Shown here: positions 1 through 9,151 of the stretch, piece by piece
How the letters are laid out: each line of letters starts with the position of its first letter
Numbering within the stretch: the first letter of the stretch is position 1
NCBI RefSeq assembly: GCF_003464085.1
Contig: NZ_QSDR01000002.1
Coordinates: 1-64,000, forward strand
Reading direction: 5' to 3'
DNA from: Clostridium sp. AM58-1XD
GTDB taxonomy: Bacteria; Bacillota; Clostridia; Lachnospirales; Lachnospiraceae
Length of the DNA stretch: 64,000 nucleotides
Program-made: the position numbers and the translations under genes
Notes under the pieces: generated by a model
What the model was told of the DNA's origin: nothing
Database searches by the model: none
What the model saw: the letters and a program-made list of their open reading frames with translations, nothing else

Positions 1-2
1 CA

Positions 3-95
3 TTCAGTGAAAATACCCTGAAAGCACTTCAGCTTAAGCGTATTTCACCCGATGAGGTTAATCTGACGCCTAAGCTGATTCGCTTCAATCACTAA
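3..95 (+). CDS. 3' end of an unidentified gene cut by the window edge
   Basis: An open frame runs in from the left edge and ends at a TAA at 93-95, giving about 30 residues that end in PKLIRFNH. The peptide is hydrophilic and has no domain I recognise. It is followed by about 400 bases without a gene that contain short direct repeats, as at the end of an insertion sequence, so a transposase tail is possible. That is a guess from context only. The reading frame could also be open by chance because it is so short. Confidence 0.3.
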   Translation, partial: FSENTLKALQLKRISPDEVNLTPKLIRFNH

Positions 96-117
96 CTAAC
101 TTATAAAAATCTGCTGT

Positions 118-345
118 CGGACTGGAAATAAACTTTTCACATTTATTGAATGTGGCTGGTGGAATTTAGTCTCGCACGCAGAATTCCAGTAGCCCGTTTG
201 CCATGTCCGGAAATCGGATTTTTTATAAGAAGTCAAACTAATTATAGCAGATATCTGGAATCTTTACGTTAAAAACCTGATAATTCAGGCTAAATTTTAA
301 AGACCAGTGGAATTTAGTCCCGCACTGGAATTTACTTTTTCAATT
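118..345. repeat. Short direct repeats, possible mobile-element end
   Basis: The 19-base word GTGGAATTTAGTCYCGCAC occurs at 159-177 and again at 307-325, differing at one base. A second word, roughly ACTGGAAWTWAMTTTTCA, occurs near 119-138 and 324-342 and partly overlaps the second copy. Multiple short terminal repeats are known at the ends of some insertion sequences, IS21-type for example. No complementary left end is visible because the window starts here. The rest of 96-400 is AT-rich and shows no other feature. Confidence 0.35.
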
Positions 346-401
346 CAGCCATTACAGCGTTTGCCGCGTCGCTTTTCCGACAGAAATCATCAATCTGTGA
401 A

Positions 402-430
402 TTGCAGGAATGGTTTTGATATGTTACAAT
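402..430 (+). promoter_or_regulatory. Predicted vegetative promoter for the YitT gene
   Basis: TTGCAG at 402-407 and TACAAT at 425-430 are separated by 17 bases, which fits the housekeeping sigma factor consensus. The start codon of the downstream gene follows about 75 bases later with a GGGAGG site in front of it. Predicted from sequence only. Confidence 0.55.
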
Positions 431-504
431 ACCAGACAGAGTTTTTGACGAATATCCGTCGTCCATAAGTTAAACAGTATCAACAAATGTCTTGGGAGGT
501 TATT

Positions 505-1347
505 ATGAAAAAATGGGAATCAGTCAGGGAATTTTTGATGATTACAGCAGCAACCATTATCGTAGCGGCAGCCGTGTTTTTCTTTCTTATGCCGAGCCAT
601 GTATCGGTAGGGAGTATTTCAGGTCTTGCTATCGTTCTTGGAAACTTTATACCGCTTAAAATTTCAGCAATTACTTTCATCCTTAATATGTTTCTGCTGG
701 TTTTGGGATTTTTGTTTATCGGCAAAGAATTTGGTGCAAAAACAGTGTATACTTCTCTCCTGCTTCCCGTTGCCCTAGCTGTATTTGAAGTGGTTTTTCC
801 AAATAATCAGTCTATCACAAACGACGCGTTTCTTGATATGATCTGCTATATATTCGTAGTGAGCATCGGTCTGGCCATGCTGTTCAACCGCAACGCCTCA
901 TCCGGCGGCCTTGATATTGTAGCAAAATTTCTGAATAAATATCTGCATATGGAACTGGGAAAGGCCATGTCACTTTCCGGTATGTGCGTGGCTCTGTCAG
1001 CCGCGTTTGTATATGATAAAAAGATCGTAGTTCTGAGCGTGCTGGGAACCTATTTAAACGGAATCGTGCTGGATCATTTTATTTTCGGCTTCAACAGCAA
1101 AAAGCGGGTCTGCATCATATCAGAACACGAAGATGAAATTAAGGACTTTATCCTGCATCGTCTCCACAGCGGAGCAACTATTTATGAGGCGATCGGCGCT
1201 TATAATAATCAGCCACGTACTGAGATTATAGCGATTGTCGATAAAAGCGAATATTCGATGCTGATGACTTATATTCTGAAAACAGATGAAAACGCATTTG
1301 TGACTGTTTATACGGTCAACGAGATCATTTACCGGCCGAAGCGCTGA
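505..1347 (+). CDS. YitT family membrane protein
   Basis: This encodes an integral membrane protein of 280 residues. The first 200 residues hold about five hydrophobic segments (DUF161/YitT-type membrane domain), with the conserved region NRNASSGGLDIVAKFLNK near residue 135. The last 80 residues form the soluble DUF2179 domain found at the C-terminus of this family. The role of the family is not established. The ATG at 505 is chosen because GGGAGG lies at 494-499; an in-frame ATG at 487 has no such site. The winged-helix gene starts 13 bases downstream, so the two are probably co-transcribed. Confidence 0.88.
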   Translation: MKKWESVREFLMITAATIIVAAAVFFFLMPSHVSVGSISGLAIVLGNFIPLKISAITFILNMFLLVLGFLFIGKEFGAKTVYTSLLLPVALAVFEVVFPNNQSITNDAFLDMICYIFVVSIGLAMLFNRNASSGGLDIVAKFLNKYLHMELGKAMSLSGMCVALSAAFVYDKKIVVLSVLGTYLNGIVLDHFIFGFNSKKRVCIISEHEDEIKDFILHRLHSGATIYEAIGAYNNQPRTEIIAIVDKSEYSMLMTYILKTDENAFVTVYTVNEIIYRPKR

Positions 1348-1360
1348 AAGGAACGTATGA

Positions 1361-2557
1361 ATGAACGAACCAGGCATTGAAAAAATTAGAAGTTTCCGCC
1401 TACATTCTCACCATCTGGATTCTGTCTGTCAAAATAATAATATTATGGAGATTGCAGGCGCCTGCGGTCTACAGAATTCACCGCCGGGCGCATGGGAAAC
1501 TGCTCTCTACAACCGTGTTCCCGGTTGCAGCCTGGCTGAGATGGAATACCTGCTTTATGAAGAAAAATCGCTTCTGCAGGCATGGAGTCTGAGAGGCGTT
1601 CCCATCGTCTTTCCAACGCAGGAAAGTGGTGTTTTTCTGGCGGCTCTAGCCGCTGAAAAGGATGAACCGTGGATTTATACTCAGGGTATTTCCCTGGCCC
1701 TTGATTTTCTGCACATGGATTTTGATGATTTATTGATACTGCTGGAACAGGTGATACCTCAGTTAGATGAGCAGATGATTGTCAGTAAAAGCTCGCTGGA
1801 CCAGGTGCTGGCGGAATGGATGCTTCCTCTGCTTCCGCTAGAAAAAAGGGGATTGTGGAATCAGCCTTCCATGTATGGAAATCCTGATGTACAGACAGTC
1901 GGCGGTGCCGTCGTCTCTTTTATGCTCAGGCCGTGTGCATTTCAGGGGCTTGTTGTATTCGGCGAGCGAAAAGGAGTCAGCCCTTCTTTCACATCCTACA
2001 GGGGATGGACCGGCTGCACGTTTAATGAAAGCAGGACGAAGTCAGAAAAGCTTGTGCAAAAACTTGTAAGGAAATATCTGCACTGTTACGGACCAGCCAC
2101 TGTCGATACATTTATTAGCTGGCTGGGCTGTTCTGGAAAACAGGGACGGCGCATGTGGAATACGGTGTCGGAAGAAATTGAAGCGGTAACAGTAAACGGA
2201 AAGAAGGCATTTATTCTGTCCGCAGATAGAGAGCGTCTATTTTCTCCTGCCTCTTTTGACAGAGAGCTGCTCCTGCTCGGGGGGCATGATCCCTTCCTGG
2301 ATCAGCGGGACCGTATGGTGCTGCAGCCGGATCGATCACGGCAGCGGCAAATCTGGAAATTCACGGCGAATCCGGGTGCAGTGCTATATCGTGGGGAAAT
2401 TATCGGGATTTGGACGAATAAAAAGAAAGGCCGCGGTATGGAGGTTAACATGACATTATGGACAGACCTTCCTGATGAACCAAAACTGATCGGCCTGGCT
2501 GAAGAATATGCTGCTTTCCGCCGTCAAAAGCTGGCCAGTATTCAGATCCGGCATTAA
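1361..2557 (+). CDS. Winged-helix DNA-binding protein, AlkZ/YcaQ-like superfamily (HTH_42)
   Basis: The 398-residue product resembles the winged-helix family PF06224, which includes the DNA glycosylases AlkZ and YcaQ. Support comes from the N-terminal pattern RSFRLHSHHLD (residues 10-20, where the family has arginine-rich xRLxxQxL), a central block ending in YRGWTGCTFN, and a C-terminal part with LLGGHDPFLDQRD and PGAVLYRGEIIGIW, typical of the family. The glutamine-based catalytic motif of characterised glycosylases is not obvious (His-rich at that place), so enzymatic activity is uncertain. AAAGGA precedes the ATG. It follows the YitT gene closely and is followed by a hairpin element that can act as its terminator. 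Confidence 0.75.
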   Translation: MNEPGIEKIRSFRLHSHHLDSVCQNNNIMEIAGACGLQNSPPGAWETALYNRVPGCSLAEMEYLLYEEKSLLQAWSLRGVPIVFPTQESGVFLAALAAEKDEPWIYTQGISLALDFLHMDFDDLLILLEQVIPQLDEQMIVSKSSLDQVLAEWMLPLLPLEKRGLWNQPSMYGNPDVQTVGGAVVSFMLRPCAFQGLVVFGERKGVSPSFTSYRGWTGCTFNESRTKSEKLVQKLVRKYLHCYGPATVDTFISWLGCSGKQGRRMWNTVSEEIEAVTVNGKKAFILSADRERLFSPASFDRELLLLGGHDPFLDQRDRMVLQPDRSRQRQIWKFTANPGAVLYRGEIIGIWTNKKKGRGMEVNMTLWTDLPDEPKLIGLAEEYAAFRRQKLASIQIRH

Positions 2558-2595
2558 ATAACATGTAAAAAATAAAACCATCAGAATAGAATAAG

Positions 2596-2706
2596 AGAGT
2601 GCTGCAAAAACCATTGTCTTTGATATCAAGTAAAATGACCTGGCTACTGCCCGGAACGGAATCTGGTATCGAAGACATATATGATTCTTTGCAGCACTCT
2701 TTTTTC
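2596..2706 (+). repeat. Nested-hairpin dispersed element, copy 1
   Basis: The outer arms AGAGTGCTGCAAA (2596-2608) and TTTGCAGCACTCT (2688-2700) are perfectly complementary and are followed by a T run, so this can end transcription from the plus-strand gene upstream. Inside, GTCTTTGATATCA (2616-2628) pairs with TGGTATCGAAGAC (2664-2676) using G-U pairs. The loop carries the family words TGACCTGGC, CTGCC and GGAACGGAATC. Five related elements occur in this window. Confidence 0.75.
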
Positions 2707-2738
2707 ATATCTGACTGAATGCACTATGATTTTCTGAT

Positions 2739-4273
2739 TTACTGAATTTCTCCCCCCGGACCGGCTCCTGGTCCTCCCTCTGGAGCTGGACCAGAGCTGT
2801 TGTCAGACGAAGGTTCTTTGACTGCCGCGGTCGTCGGCGGTTCCGTCTTTGGTTCTTCAGAAGGCTTTGCTTCATGAGTCTCTGATGAGCTGTCTGATTC
2901 GGACAGACTCGGCTTTTTATCGGAATCCCCTGGTTTAAGCGGACCTGATGTAGGATTCAGACTGCTTCCCGGACCTTCCTGTTCCTCTTCTGGCTCCTGT
3001 TCGGTCTCTTGTGCCGTCTCTTCGGTCGATTCTGCCTCGGTGGATTCTTCGGTTGTCTCTTCTTCCGACGTTTCTTCTGTGCTTTCAGGCACGGTTTCCA
3101 CGGCAGGAGCTTCTGTTTTCTTAGGAACGATTCCGCCTCCTGTTTTATCAGGTGCGGCATTCTTCCCTACATCCTTCAATCCGCTGTCTTCTGCTATTTT
3201 ATTGCTGATTTTCTTTATAGAAGACGGCGCCGAATATTCCATATCATTGAAAAGCAGCTGGTGAAGCTGAACGACATTGCTTTCGAGGGTGGTCGGAATC
3301 ACACAGTCCATCTTTCCGATTTTCTTGGATTCCCTGGAAAATGGAAAACCGGTCGCCTCCGTAATGTGGTAGTCTCCCAATTTTTTAGCCATCGGAATCA
3401 CGTCATCGATACCGATGTTCGTAGAATCTGAGGAAAAACGGTAACAAGTACATTGTTTCGTGTAGCCCAATCCGCATTCTTGGCCTTTTCCATAGCCAGT
3501 TCAACGATTTTTCTCTGGCGTGCCGTTCTGTTAAAGTCAGTATCCATCAGACGGAGGCGCGCATATGCGACAGCCTGAACACCGTCCAGATGGTTCATTC
3601 CGGCCTTTTTCAGCTGATAGGAACCGACGCCGGTGGAGTTGACTGTTTCCGTTATAAATGAGTTGATATAAGCGAATTCTGCATCCGAAATCTCCACATC
3701 TACTCCGCCCAGAATGTTGATTGCGTCCACAACGGCCTTCCAGTTAAAAGTCGCATAGCTGTCGATGCTCAAATCCAGGTTTTCTTCCAGAGCGGCAACT
3801 GCCTGTTTCGGACCTCCCTTAAAATATGCTTCATTGATCTTATGGTATTCGCCTTTTGAACTGATCTTCAAGTATGTATCACGGAAAACGGATACGATTT
3901 TAACTTCTCCCGTTTTCTTATCAATATTACAGATCATTTCCACATCAGACAAGGAACCCTTTCCCAGATTCCCGTCTCTGGAATCCACACCAAATACAGC
4001 AATTGTCCAGTAGCCGTCGTCATTTTTCTTTTTGATTACTGAAAAAATTACGCAGGCAAGAATAATAAGAGCCAGAATCTCGATCATAAGAATAATTCTT
4101 TTCTTCTTTTTCCTTCTTCTGGCCGCCTTCGCACGGCTGATTTTCCTGTTTTCAAATTCCTCCTGGTGAGCACTGATAAAATCAGACTCCCTGTTTCTAG
4201 AACCGTTCCGCTGCTTTTTCTGCTGTCTGCGCTTTTTCATACGCTCTAATTCATCTTCATATTCGTAGCTCAT
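2739..4273 (-). pseudogene. LCP (LytR-CpsA-Psr) family protein, frame-broken
   Basis: LCP enzymes transfer wall polymers from lipid carriers to peptidoglycan on the outer face of the membrane. Residues 1-60 are very basic and cytoplasmic, a membrane helix follows (RIILMIEILALIILACVIF), then the LCP domain with FGVDSRDGNLGKGSLSD, SVFRDTYLKI and YARLRLMDTDFNRTARQRKI. After NNVLVTVFPQI the frame breaks near 3425; one extra T in the gene sense (TTT for TT) restores STNIGIDDVIPMAKKLGDY and a normal domain end. The last 120 residues are a Glu/Ser/Thr/Pro-rich tail ending GGPGAGPGGEIQ, probably spanning the wall. The break may be a sequence error. It is 4 bases from the NlpC gene upstream, as in an operon. 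Confidence 0.8.
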
Positions 4274-4277
4274 TTTT

Positions 4278-6061
4278 TTACTCCACTAATTTTCTATAGT
4301 ACTGCCAGTCCAGTGCCTTTTCTCCTACCGCCACATTATTGACAGAAGCACTGCTTTCATGGATACATTTGATTTTTCCATTGCTGCCCCATCCAAGGAA
4401 CATCACTACATGGCTTCCTCGCCGCGCCGAATCAGAATATCTCCCGGCTGAAGATCCTTTGGCGCCACTGCTGTTCCGCAGTTTACAAGGCCGGCCGTGC
4501 TTTCTGAAGGCAGGTGGTTTCCGGTAACGGACCAGTATACCCAGCTGATCCATCCGGAACAGTCCAGTCCCTTTCGAATGCGCCCTTTTTTATCCGGTTC
4601 CACAATCGAACCGAACAGGTTGCCTGTATAGCCTCTGGCGGATGGCTTGCCGCCCCAGTAATATGGAACCTTTCCCACAGATTCCAGGGCAAAGCGGACC
4701 AAATCACGCCGGGTTTGAGAAATGCCGTCGGGAAGCTGCGCCATGTAGGCCGATATTTCTTCCGCGCTGATGGATTGGCCTGGCGCGATATTGGAAATGG
4801 ATATTCCATAATTTTCAAACCAATCCTGATCCCTTAAAAGCCGTGCGTAATTTCTCATATCATCGCTCCAGCCAGACCAGAATTCATCTTCTGTATTTCC
4901 TTTTTGATCCAGAGAAAAAAGGCTCTTTCTTTCATCCATGCCAGTTATCCGTATCGTAATATTTAAGTCGATATGGCCAGGGCATGAAATCTCTTCTTCC
5001 TCCTTCGCTCCTTCGGATTCATCGGAAGGTTCCGTCTGGTTTTCTGCAGCGTCTTTTGTTCCTTCAGCTTCGCCAGTTTCTGCACTTAGAAGTACGCCGG
5101 GGCCCATAGCCGCCTCGGCCGGTGTAGCCACTGACGCTGCAACTATCTCTGAATTAAGCGAATCCTCCGCTGTCGTTTCTGCCGCCGTTTCTGCCAGAGT
5201 TTCAGCCTGGGCTCCTGATTCTGGCGGCGGTTCTGCAGAAGCCGTTTCCGGCGCCAAGGCTCCGGTAGCCTCTGCCGCGATTCCTTTCATCAGCGTATCC
5301 AGATCAAATTCCTCGTATTCCTCATCCTCGTCCAGGCAGCCGTCACAGTAATAGACATTGCCCATGCTGACCGTATATGTATGGGAGTCGTTCCACAGCT
5401 GTCTGGCGTGTTCCAGGAATGCATGATGATCTTCATAATCATGATAAAAAGTATATACACTGATCATGGAAAGAATATCTTTAAGGTTGGAGTCGCCGGA
5501 AAGTTTTTTTCCGTCTCCGTCATAGATTGCCATATTGATTTTTTTCCAGGAATGTATGGTCCAGGTGGATGGATCACTTTTCTTCTGCTTTTCATCATTC
5601 CTGTTGTATTTGCCCATCACAGACTCTCTGGACCGTCCCAAATGGCGGGCGGCCTCCTCCGGAGTCATTCCGGTATAGTTGTAAATATTGCCCAGCCAGT
5701 CGGCTTCCATGGCCGAAAGCTCTTTATAAATTCTGCCTCCCAAGCTATCCATAGGATTGGAGACATCTGCTCCGTCCTCAAACAGGAAGGCCAGATTAAA
5801 TTTATCCGCAGCTGGTATAAAAGTTTCTTCTTCCGTTTCACGCTCTGCAGCAGTCTCCTCTTCCACCTCTTTCTGGGCTGCCGGTTCAGAAGTTTCCTGA
5901 ACCGATATGGCCGGGACTTTCGGCACATACCATTCGGACACCCCAATTGATACTGCTCCTGCAGCGATCATCATGCAGACAGCAACAGCCTGCTGGCTGC
6001 GGGGAGAAAGGTCCTTCGTTTTATCTATCAGTCTTTTCAATTGATTCATATGTATGTTCAT
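4278..6061 (-). pseudogene. NlpC/P60 family cell-wall hydrolase, frame-broken near the C-terminus
   Basis: The product is a membrane-anchored hydrolase of about 590 residues. It has an N-terminal membrane segment (AVAVCMMIAAGAVSIGV), a long extracellular region rich in Ala, Glu, Ser and Thr, and a C-terminal NlpC/P60 domain with the catalytic cysteine in KGLDCSGWISW and, after the break, the histidine in SHVVMFLGWG. The frame is lost near 4418; one extra G in the gene sense (GGCGGAGGAAGC) restores RRGGGSHVVMFLG. NlpC/P60 enzymes cut stem-peptide bonds in peptidoglycan. The start at 6061 is chosen for the CGGAG nine bases upstream; 6049 is also possible. Together with the LCP gene it forms a wall-modifying pair. 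Confidence 0.78.
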
Positions 6062-6301
6062 CTCCGGAATCTCCGTTTTATCATCGAAAAAACAGCCGTA
6101 GCTGTCTTGGTTAGTATAACACAGCTGAATGGGAAAAAATAGTGGCAAGAGCTTAACAATTATTAAGATTTTTTTAGTTCATAGAAATATTATGCATATA
6201 AAAATTATCCGGCGCAGCTTTCACTCCTTCCGCATAAGATAAAACGCAGGGTATTCACAGAATATTAAGAAAATCATTCGAAAATATCGCAAAAGATATT
6301 A

Positions 6302-6330
6302 TTGACGCATGATTTGTCTGGCGCTATAAT
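6302..6330 (+). promoter_or_regulatory. glmS promoter
   Basis: TTGACG at 6302-6307 and a perfect TATAAT at 6325-6330 are 17 bases apart, a near-consensus vegetative promoter. It predicts a leader of about 75 bases before the glmS ATG at 6415, which has AGGAGA at 6402-6407. The rest of the divergent gap 6062-6414 is AT-rich. I saw no glmS ribozyme in it. Confidence 0.8.
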
Positions 6331-6414
6331 CTTACTTCATAGGAAATCCTGCTGTTTTACAGTTATTTTTACAGACATGAAACCTTAATGCCAACAGAGA
6401 TAGGAGAATGAATT

Positions 6415-8235
6415 ATGTGTGGAATTATAGGATATACCGGTCCTTTAAAAGCGAGAATGGTACTACTGGACGGCCTTGCGCAGCTGGAATACCGTGGATA
6501 TGACAGCGCCGGAATCGCATATTTCGGCAGCGATTCCAGAATTCATCAGATTAAGACAACCGGAAAAGTTTCGAAATTGAAAGAGCTTTGCGGTTCTGCT
6601 GAAGAGGAGCTGTCCCACTGCGGAATCGGCCATACCAGATGGGCGACTCACGGCGGAGTTACAGAAGCGAATGCACATCCGCATTCGGCCGGACAGGTGA
6701 CGCTGATACATAATGGAATTATTGAAAATTATCATCGCCTCACAGAAGATTACGGCCTGGAAGAAAAACTCGTTTCACAGACAGACAGCGAGGTTGCGGC
6801 ATGGGTGCTGAACAGTCTCTACACGGGAAACCCTATGGAAGCAATTCGACGGTTTCTCCCACTTCTGGATGGCTCTTACGGCTTCTGTATCATGTTTTCT
6901 GACCGACCGGGAGAAGTTTATGCCGTCCGCAGAGTAAGCCCCCTTGTAGCCGCTTATACGCACTCAGGATCGCTTGTAGCATCCGATCTTACGGCGCTCA
7001 TACCATATACGAAATCATATTTCGTAGTTCCGGAAAATCAGATTCTGAAGCTTACGCCGTATCAGGTGACCTTATATGATGAAGACGGAAACAAGGTGGT
7101 TCCGGAAATGCTGGAAGTCAACTGGAATATGGATGCCGCCATGAAGAACGGATACCCCCATTTCATGCTGAAGGAAATCCATGAACAGCCCGAAGCTCTG
7201 AAAAATACGATTCTTCCGAGAATCAGCCGCGGCCTTCCCGATTTTTTAGATGACGGGATTTCTGATGATCTGTTCCGAAACTGCAGCCAGATCAGAATTG
7301 TAGCCTGCGGTACGGCAATGCATGCAGGCATGGTTGCAAAAGCGATTATGGAACCGCTTCTGAGAATTCCTGTTACGGTGTCCATCGCCTCCGAGTTCCG
7401 CTATGAAAATCCGCTGATCGATGAACAGACGCTTGTGATCATTATATCCCAGTCCGGTGAGACGATCGACACCCTGGCCGCCATGCGCCTTGCAAAGTCC
7501 TGCGGTTCACACACACTGGCGGTTGTCAATGTCAAAGGATCTACGATTGCACGGGAAAGCGATTTCGTCCTGTATACGCATGCCGGTCCGGAAATCGCAG
7601 TGGCCAGCACAAAAGCATATTCCGTTCAGCTGGCGGCGCTCTACATGATAAGCTGCCGTATGGCTCTTGCGCGCGGCTGTATGAAGGATGCTGATGGGCG
7701 TTCGTTTATGGCTGAGCTCCTGGATTCTATTCCGGCTATGGAGGCCATAATCAAGAAAAAAGAAACTATAAAATCAGTCGTTACGCATCTGATTAATCAT
7801 CCTGACGCATTCTTCATCGGCCGTGGACTCGATTATGCATTTTCTCTGGAAGGAGCCCTGAAGCTGAAGGAAATTTCCTATATTCACGCGGAAGCATACG
7901 CGGCCGGAGAACTGAAACACGGCACGATTGCTCTCATTTCCGATCATGTTCCCGTGATTGCCACCGCAACCCAGGATTCCATTTTCCCTAAAATGATATC
8001 GAACGTCCGTGAAGTAAAGGCCAGAGGTGCATTTGTAATTCTGATTGCAAAAGAAAATGCTGTCATTCCTGACGACCTTGCAGACATACAGATCAGAATT
8101 CCGGATATGAATGACCGGTTTACTGTATTTCCGATTGCCGTCGTCCTTCAGCTGGTCGCCTACTATGCGTCTCTTCTCAAAGGGCTGGATGTGGATCAGC
8201 CGAGAAACCTGGCCAAGTCGGTAACTGTGGAATAA
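6415..8235 (+). CDS. glmS: Glutamine--fructose-6-phosphate aminotransferase (isomerizing)
   Basis: GlmS makes glucosamine-6-phosphate from fructose-6-phosphate and glutamine, the first step to UDP-GlcNAc for peptidoglycan. The 606 residues match the family length. After Met, the N-terminal catalytic Cys of the glutaminase domain is in MCGIIGYTG. GIGHTRWATHGG and HNGIIENY are further glutaminase motifs. Two SIS sugar-binding domains follow: IISQSGETIDTLAA (about residue 345), VASTKAYSVQLAAL, and the C-terminal LKEISYIHAEAYAAGELKHG. The protein ends in LAKSVTVE, as in other GlmS enzymes. It is a single plus-strand gene between its own promoter and a strong terminator, so it is regulated separately from its neighbours. 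Confidence 0.98.
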   Translation: MCGIIGYTGPLKARMVLLDGLAQLEYRGYDSAGIAYFGSDSRIHQIKTTGKVSKLKELCGSAEEELSHCGIGHTRWATHGGVTEANAHPHSAGQVTLIHNGIIENYHRLTEDYGLEEKLVSQTDSEVAAWVLNSLYTGNPMEAIRRFLPLLDGSYGFCIMFSDRPGEVYAVRRVSPLVAAYTHSGSLVASDLTALIPYTKSYFVVPENQILKLTPYQVTLYDEDGNKVVPEMLEVNWNMDAAMKNGYPHFMLKEIHEQPEALKNTILPRISRGLPDFLDDGISDDLFRNCSQIRIVACGTAMHAGMVAKAIMEPLLRIPVTVSIASEFRYENPLIDEQTLVIIISQSGETIDTLAAMRLAKSCGSHTLAVVNVKGSTIARESDFVLYTHAGPEIAVASTKAYSVQLAALYMISCRMALARGCMKDADGRSFMAELLDSIPAMEAIIKKKETIKSVVTHLINHPDAFFIGRGLDYAFSLEGALKLKEISYIHAEAYAAGELKHGTIALISDHVPVIATATQDSIFPKMISNVREVKARGAFVILIAKENAVIPDDLADIQIRIPDMNDRFTVFPIAVVLQLVAYYASLLKGLDVDQPRNLAKSVTVE

Positions 8236-8256
8236 TACTTCATTCATACAGAGAAT

Positions 8257-8321
8257 AAAAAAGCAGATATAACCGTTTTAAGACCTCCCGTTGGGAATGG
8301 TTTCCGTTATATCTGCTTTTT
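8257..8321. terminator. Bidirectional terminator between glmS and a convergent gene
   Basis: AAAAGCAGATATAAC and GTTATATCTGCTTTT are inverted copies separated by about 33 bases, with A and T runs at the two ends. It serves glmS on the plus strand and the kinase-like gene on the minus strand, which end on either side. Confidence 0.85.
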
Positions 8322-8358
8322 AATTATTTATTTGTAAGAATGCTTTTTACGGCCGTCC

Positions 8359-8997
8359 CTATTTAGTTCTCAGCCACTCATCTTTCCTTCTGGCACAGTC
8401 CAGAATCATGTCTACGGCACCTTCCATTCCTACAGAGCTGCTGTTGATACATAAATCATAGCTCTGTGCGTCTCCCCACCTTTTACTGGAATAGTAATTG
8501 TAGTAACTGGAACGGCGTTTGTCAGTCTTAATCATCATATCCCTGGCCTTTGCCGGTTCGGTCTTGTTAAGCTCCGCCAGACGCTTGATCTTGTCATCTT
8601 CATTACCCGTGATAAATACGGTCAGAACGTTGGGATAATCGGCGAGTGCATAATCCGCACACCGTCCTACGATTACACAGGATTCCTCGTCTGCCAGCTT
8701 TTTAATTGTATCAAACTGGGCCAGAAAAATCTTGTGGTTGATCGGCATATCCGTATATGCGGAAGTCGTATATCCCAAAGAATACGTATCCATGACAAGG
8801 GAATATAAAAAGCTGCTGGTCGGCTTCTCATCGTGGGATTCAAACAGCTCCTTGCACAGCCCGCTGTGTTTGGAGGCCAGATTTAAAAGCTCCTTATCGT
8901 AGCATTTAACGCCAAGGCGCTCTGCTATCTTCTGTCCAATCATTCTTCCGCCGCTTCCGCACTGCCTGCCTATGGTAATTATTAAGTTCTTACTCAT
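8359..8997 (-). CDS. Cytidylate kinase-like family protein
   Basis: The product of 212 residues begins MSKNLIITIGRQCGSGG, a P-loop-like motif of the AAA_26/cytidylate-kinase-like family common in Firmicutes. Further conserved parts are KCYDKELLNLASKHSG, CVIVGRCADYALADYPN and TDKRRSSYYNYYSSKRWGD. True CMP kinases share the fold, but the substrate of this subfamily is not known. The ATG at 8997 is chosen because AGGAGAGG lies directly upstream. It is isolated: it converges on glmS and starts 150 bases after the rluD-like gene ends. Confidence 0.85.
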   Translation of the reverse strand: MSKNLIITIGRQCGSGGRMIGQKIAERLGVKCYDKELLNLASKHSGLCKELFESHDEKPTSSFLYSLVMDTYSLGYTTSAYTDMPINHKIFLAQFDTIKKLADEESCVIVGRCADYALADYPNVLTVFITGNEDDKIKRLAELNKTEPAKARDMMIKTDKRRSSYYNYYSSKRWGDAQSYDLCINSSSVGMEGAVDMILDCARRKDEWLRTK

Positions 8998-9151
8998 AAA
9001 TACCTCTCCTTTCTGTCGTTGCATCATTGTCGTCCACTTATGGATCTATACGGTTATATGCAGTGCATCGAAGTTTATGCCTTCTGCTTTTGATACGCTG
9101 CCTATTACTCTTGTAGATATTATACAACAAAATAAGGAAAAAGTACATGAA

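Noticed and set aside
2445..2708. Small proteins sharing the peptide IPDSVPG (also at 58181-58576)
   Set aside because: The shared peptide is the translation of the conserved loop of the dispersed element. The frames have no ribosome site and cross gene ends, so they are not proteins.
3009..3431. Plus-strand open frame opposite the LCP gene, rich in Phe, Cys and Arg
   Set aside because: It is the complement of a Glu/Ser/Thr-rich tail and shows no family pattern.
4938..5351. Ser/Ala-rich open frame on the plus strand opposite the NlpC gene
   Set aside because: It is the antisense of the low-complexity part of the real gene; base composition explains the open frame.
6331..6414. glmS ribozyme in the glmS leader
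   Set aside because: The leader is only about 80 bases and has none of the conserved core words of the ribozyme; only a promoter and ribosome site are visible.
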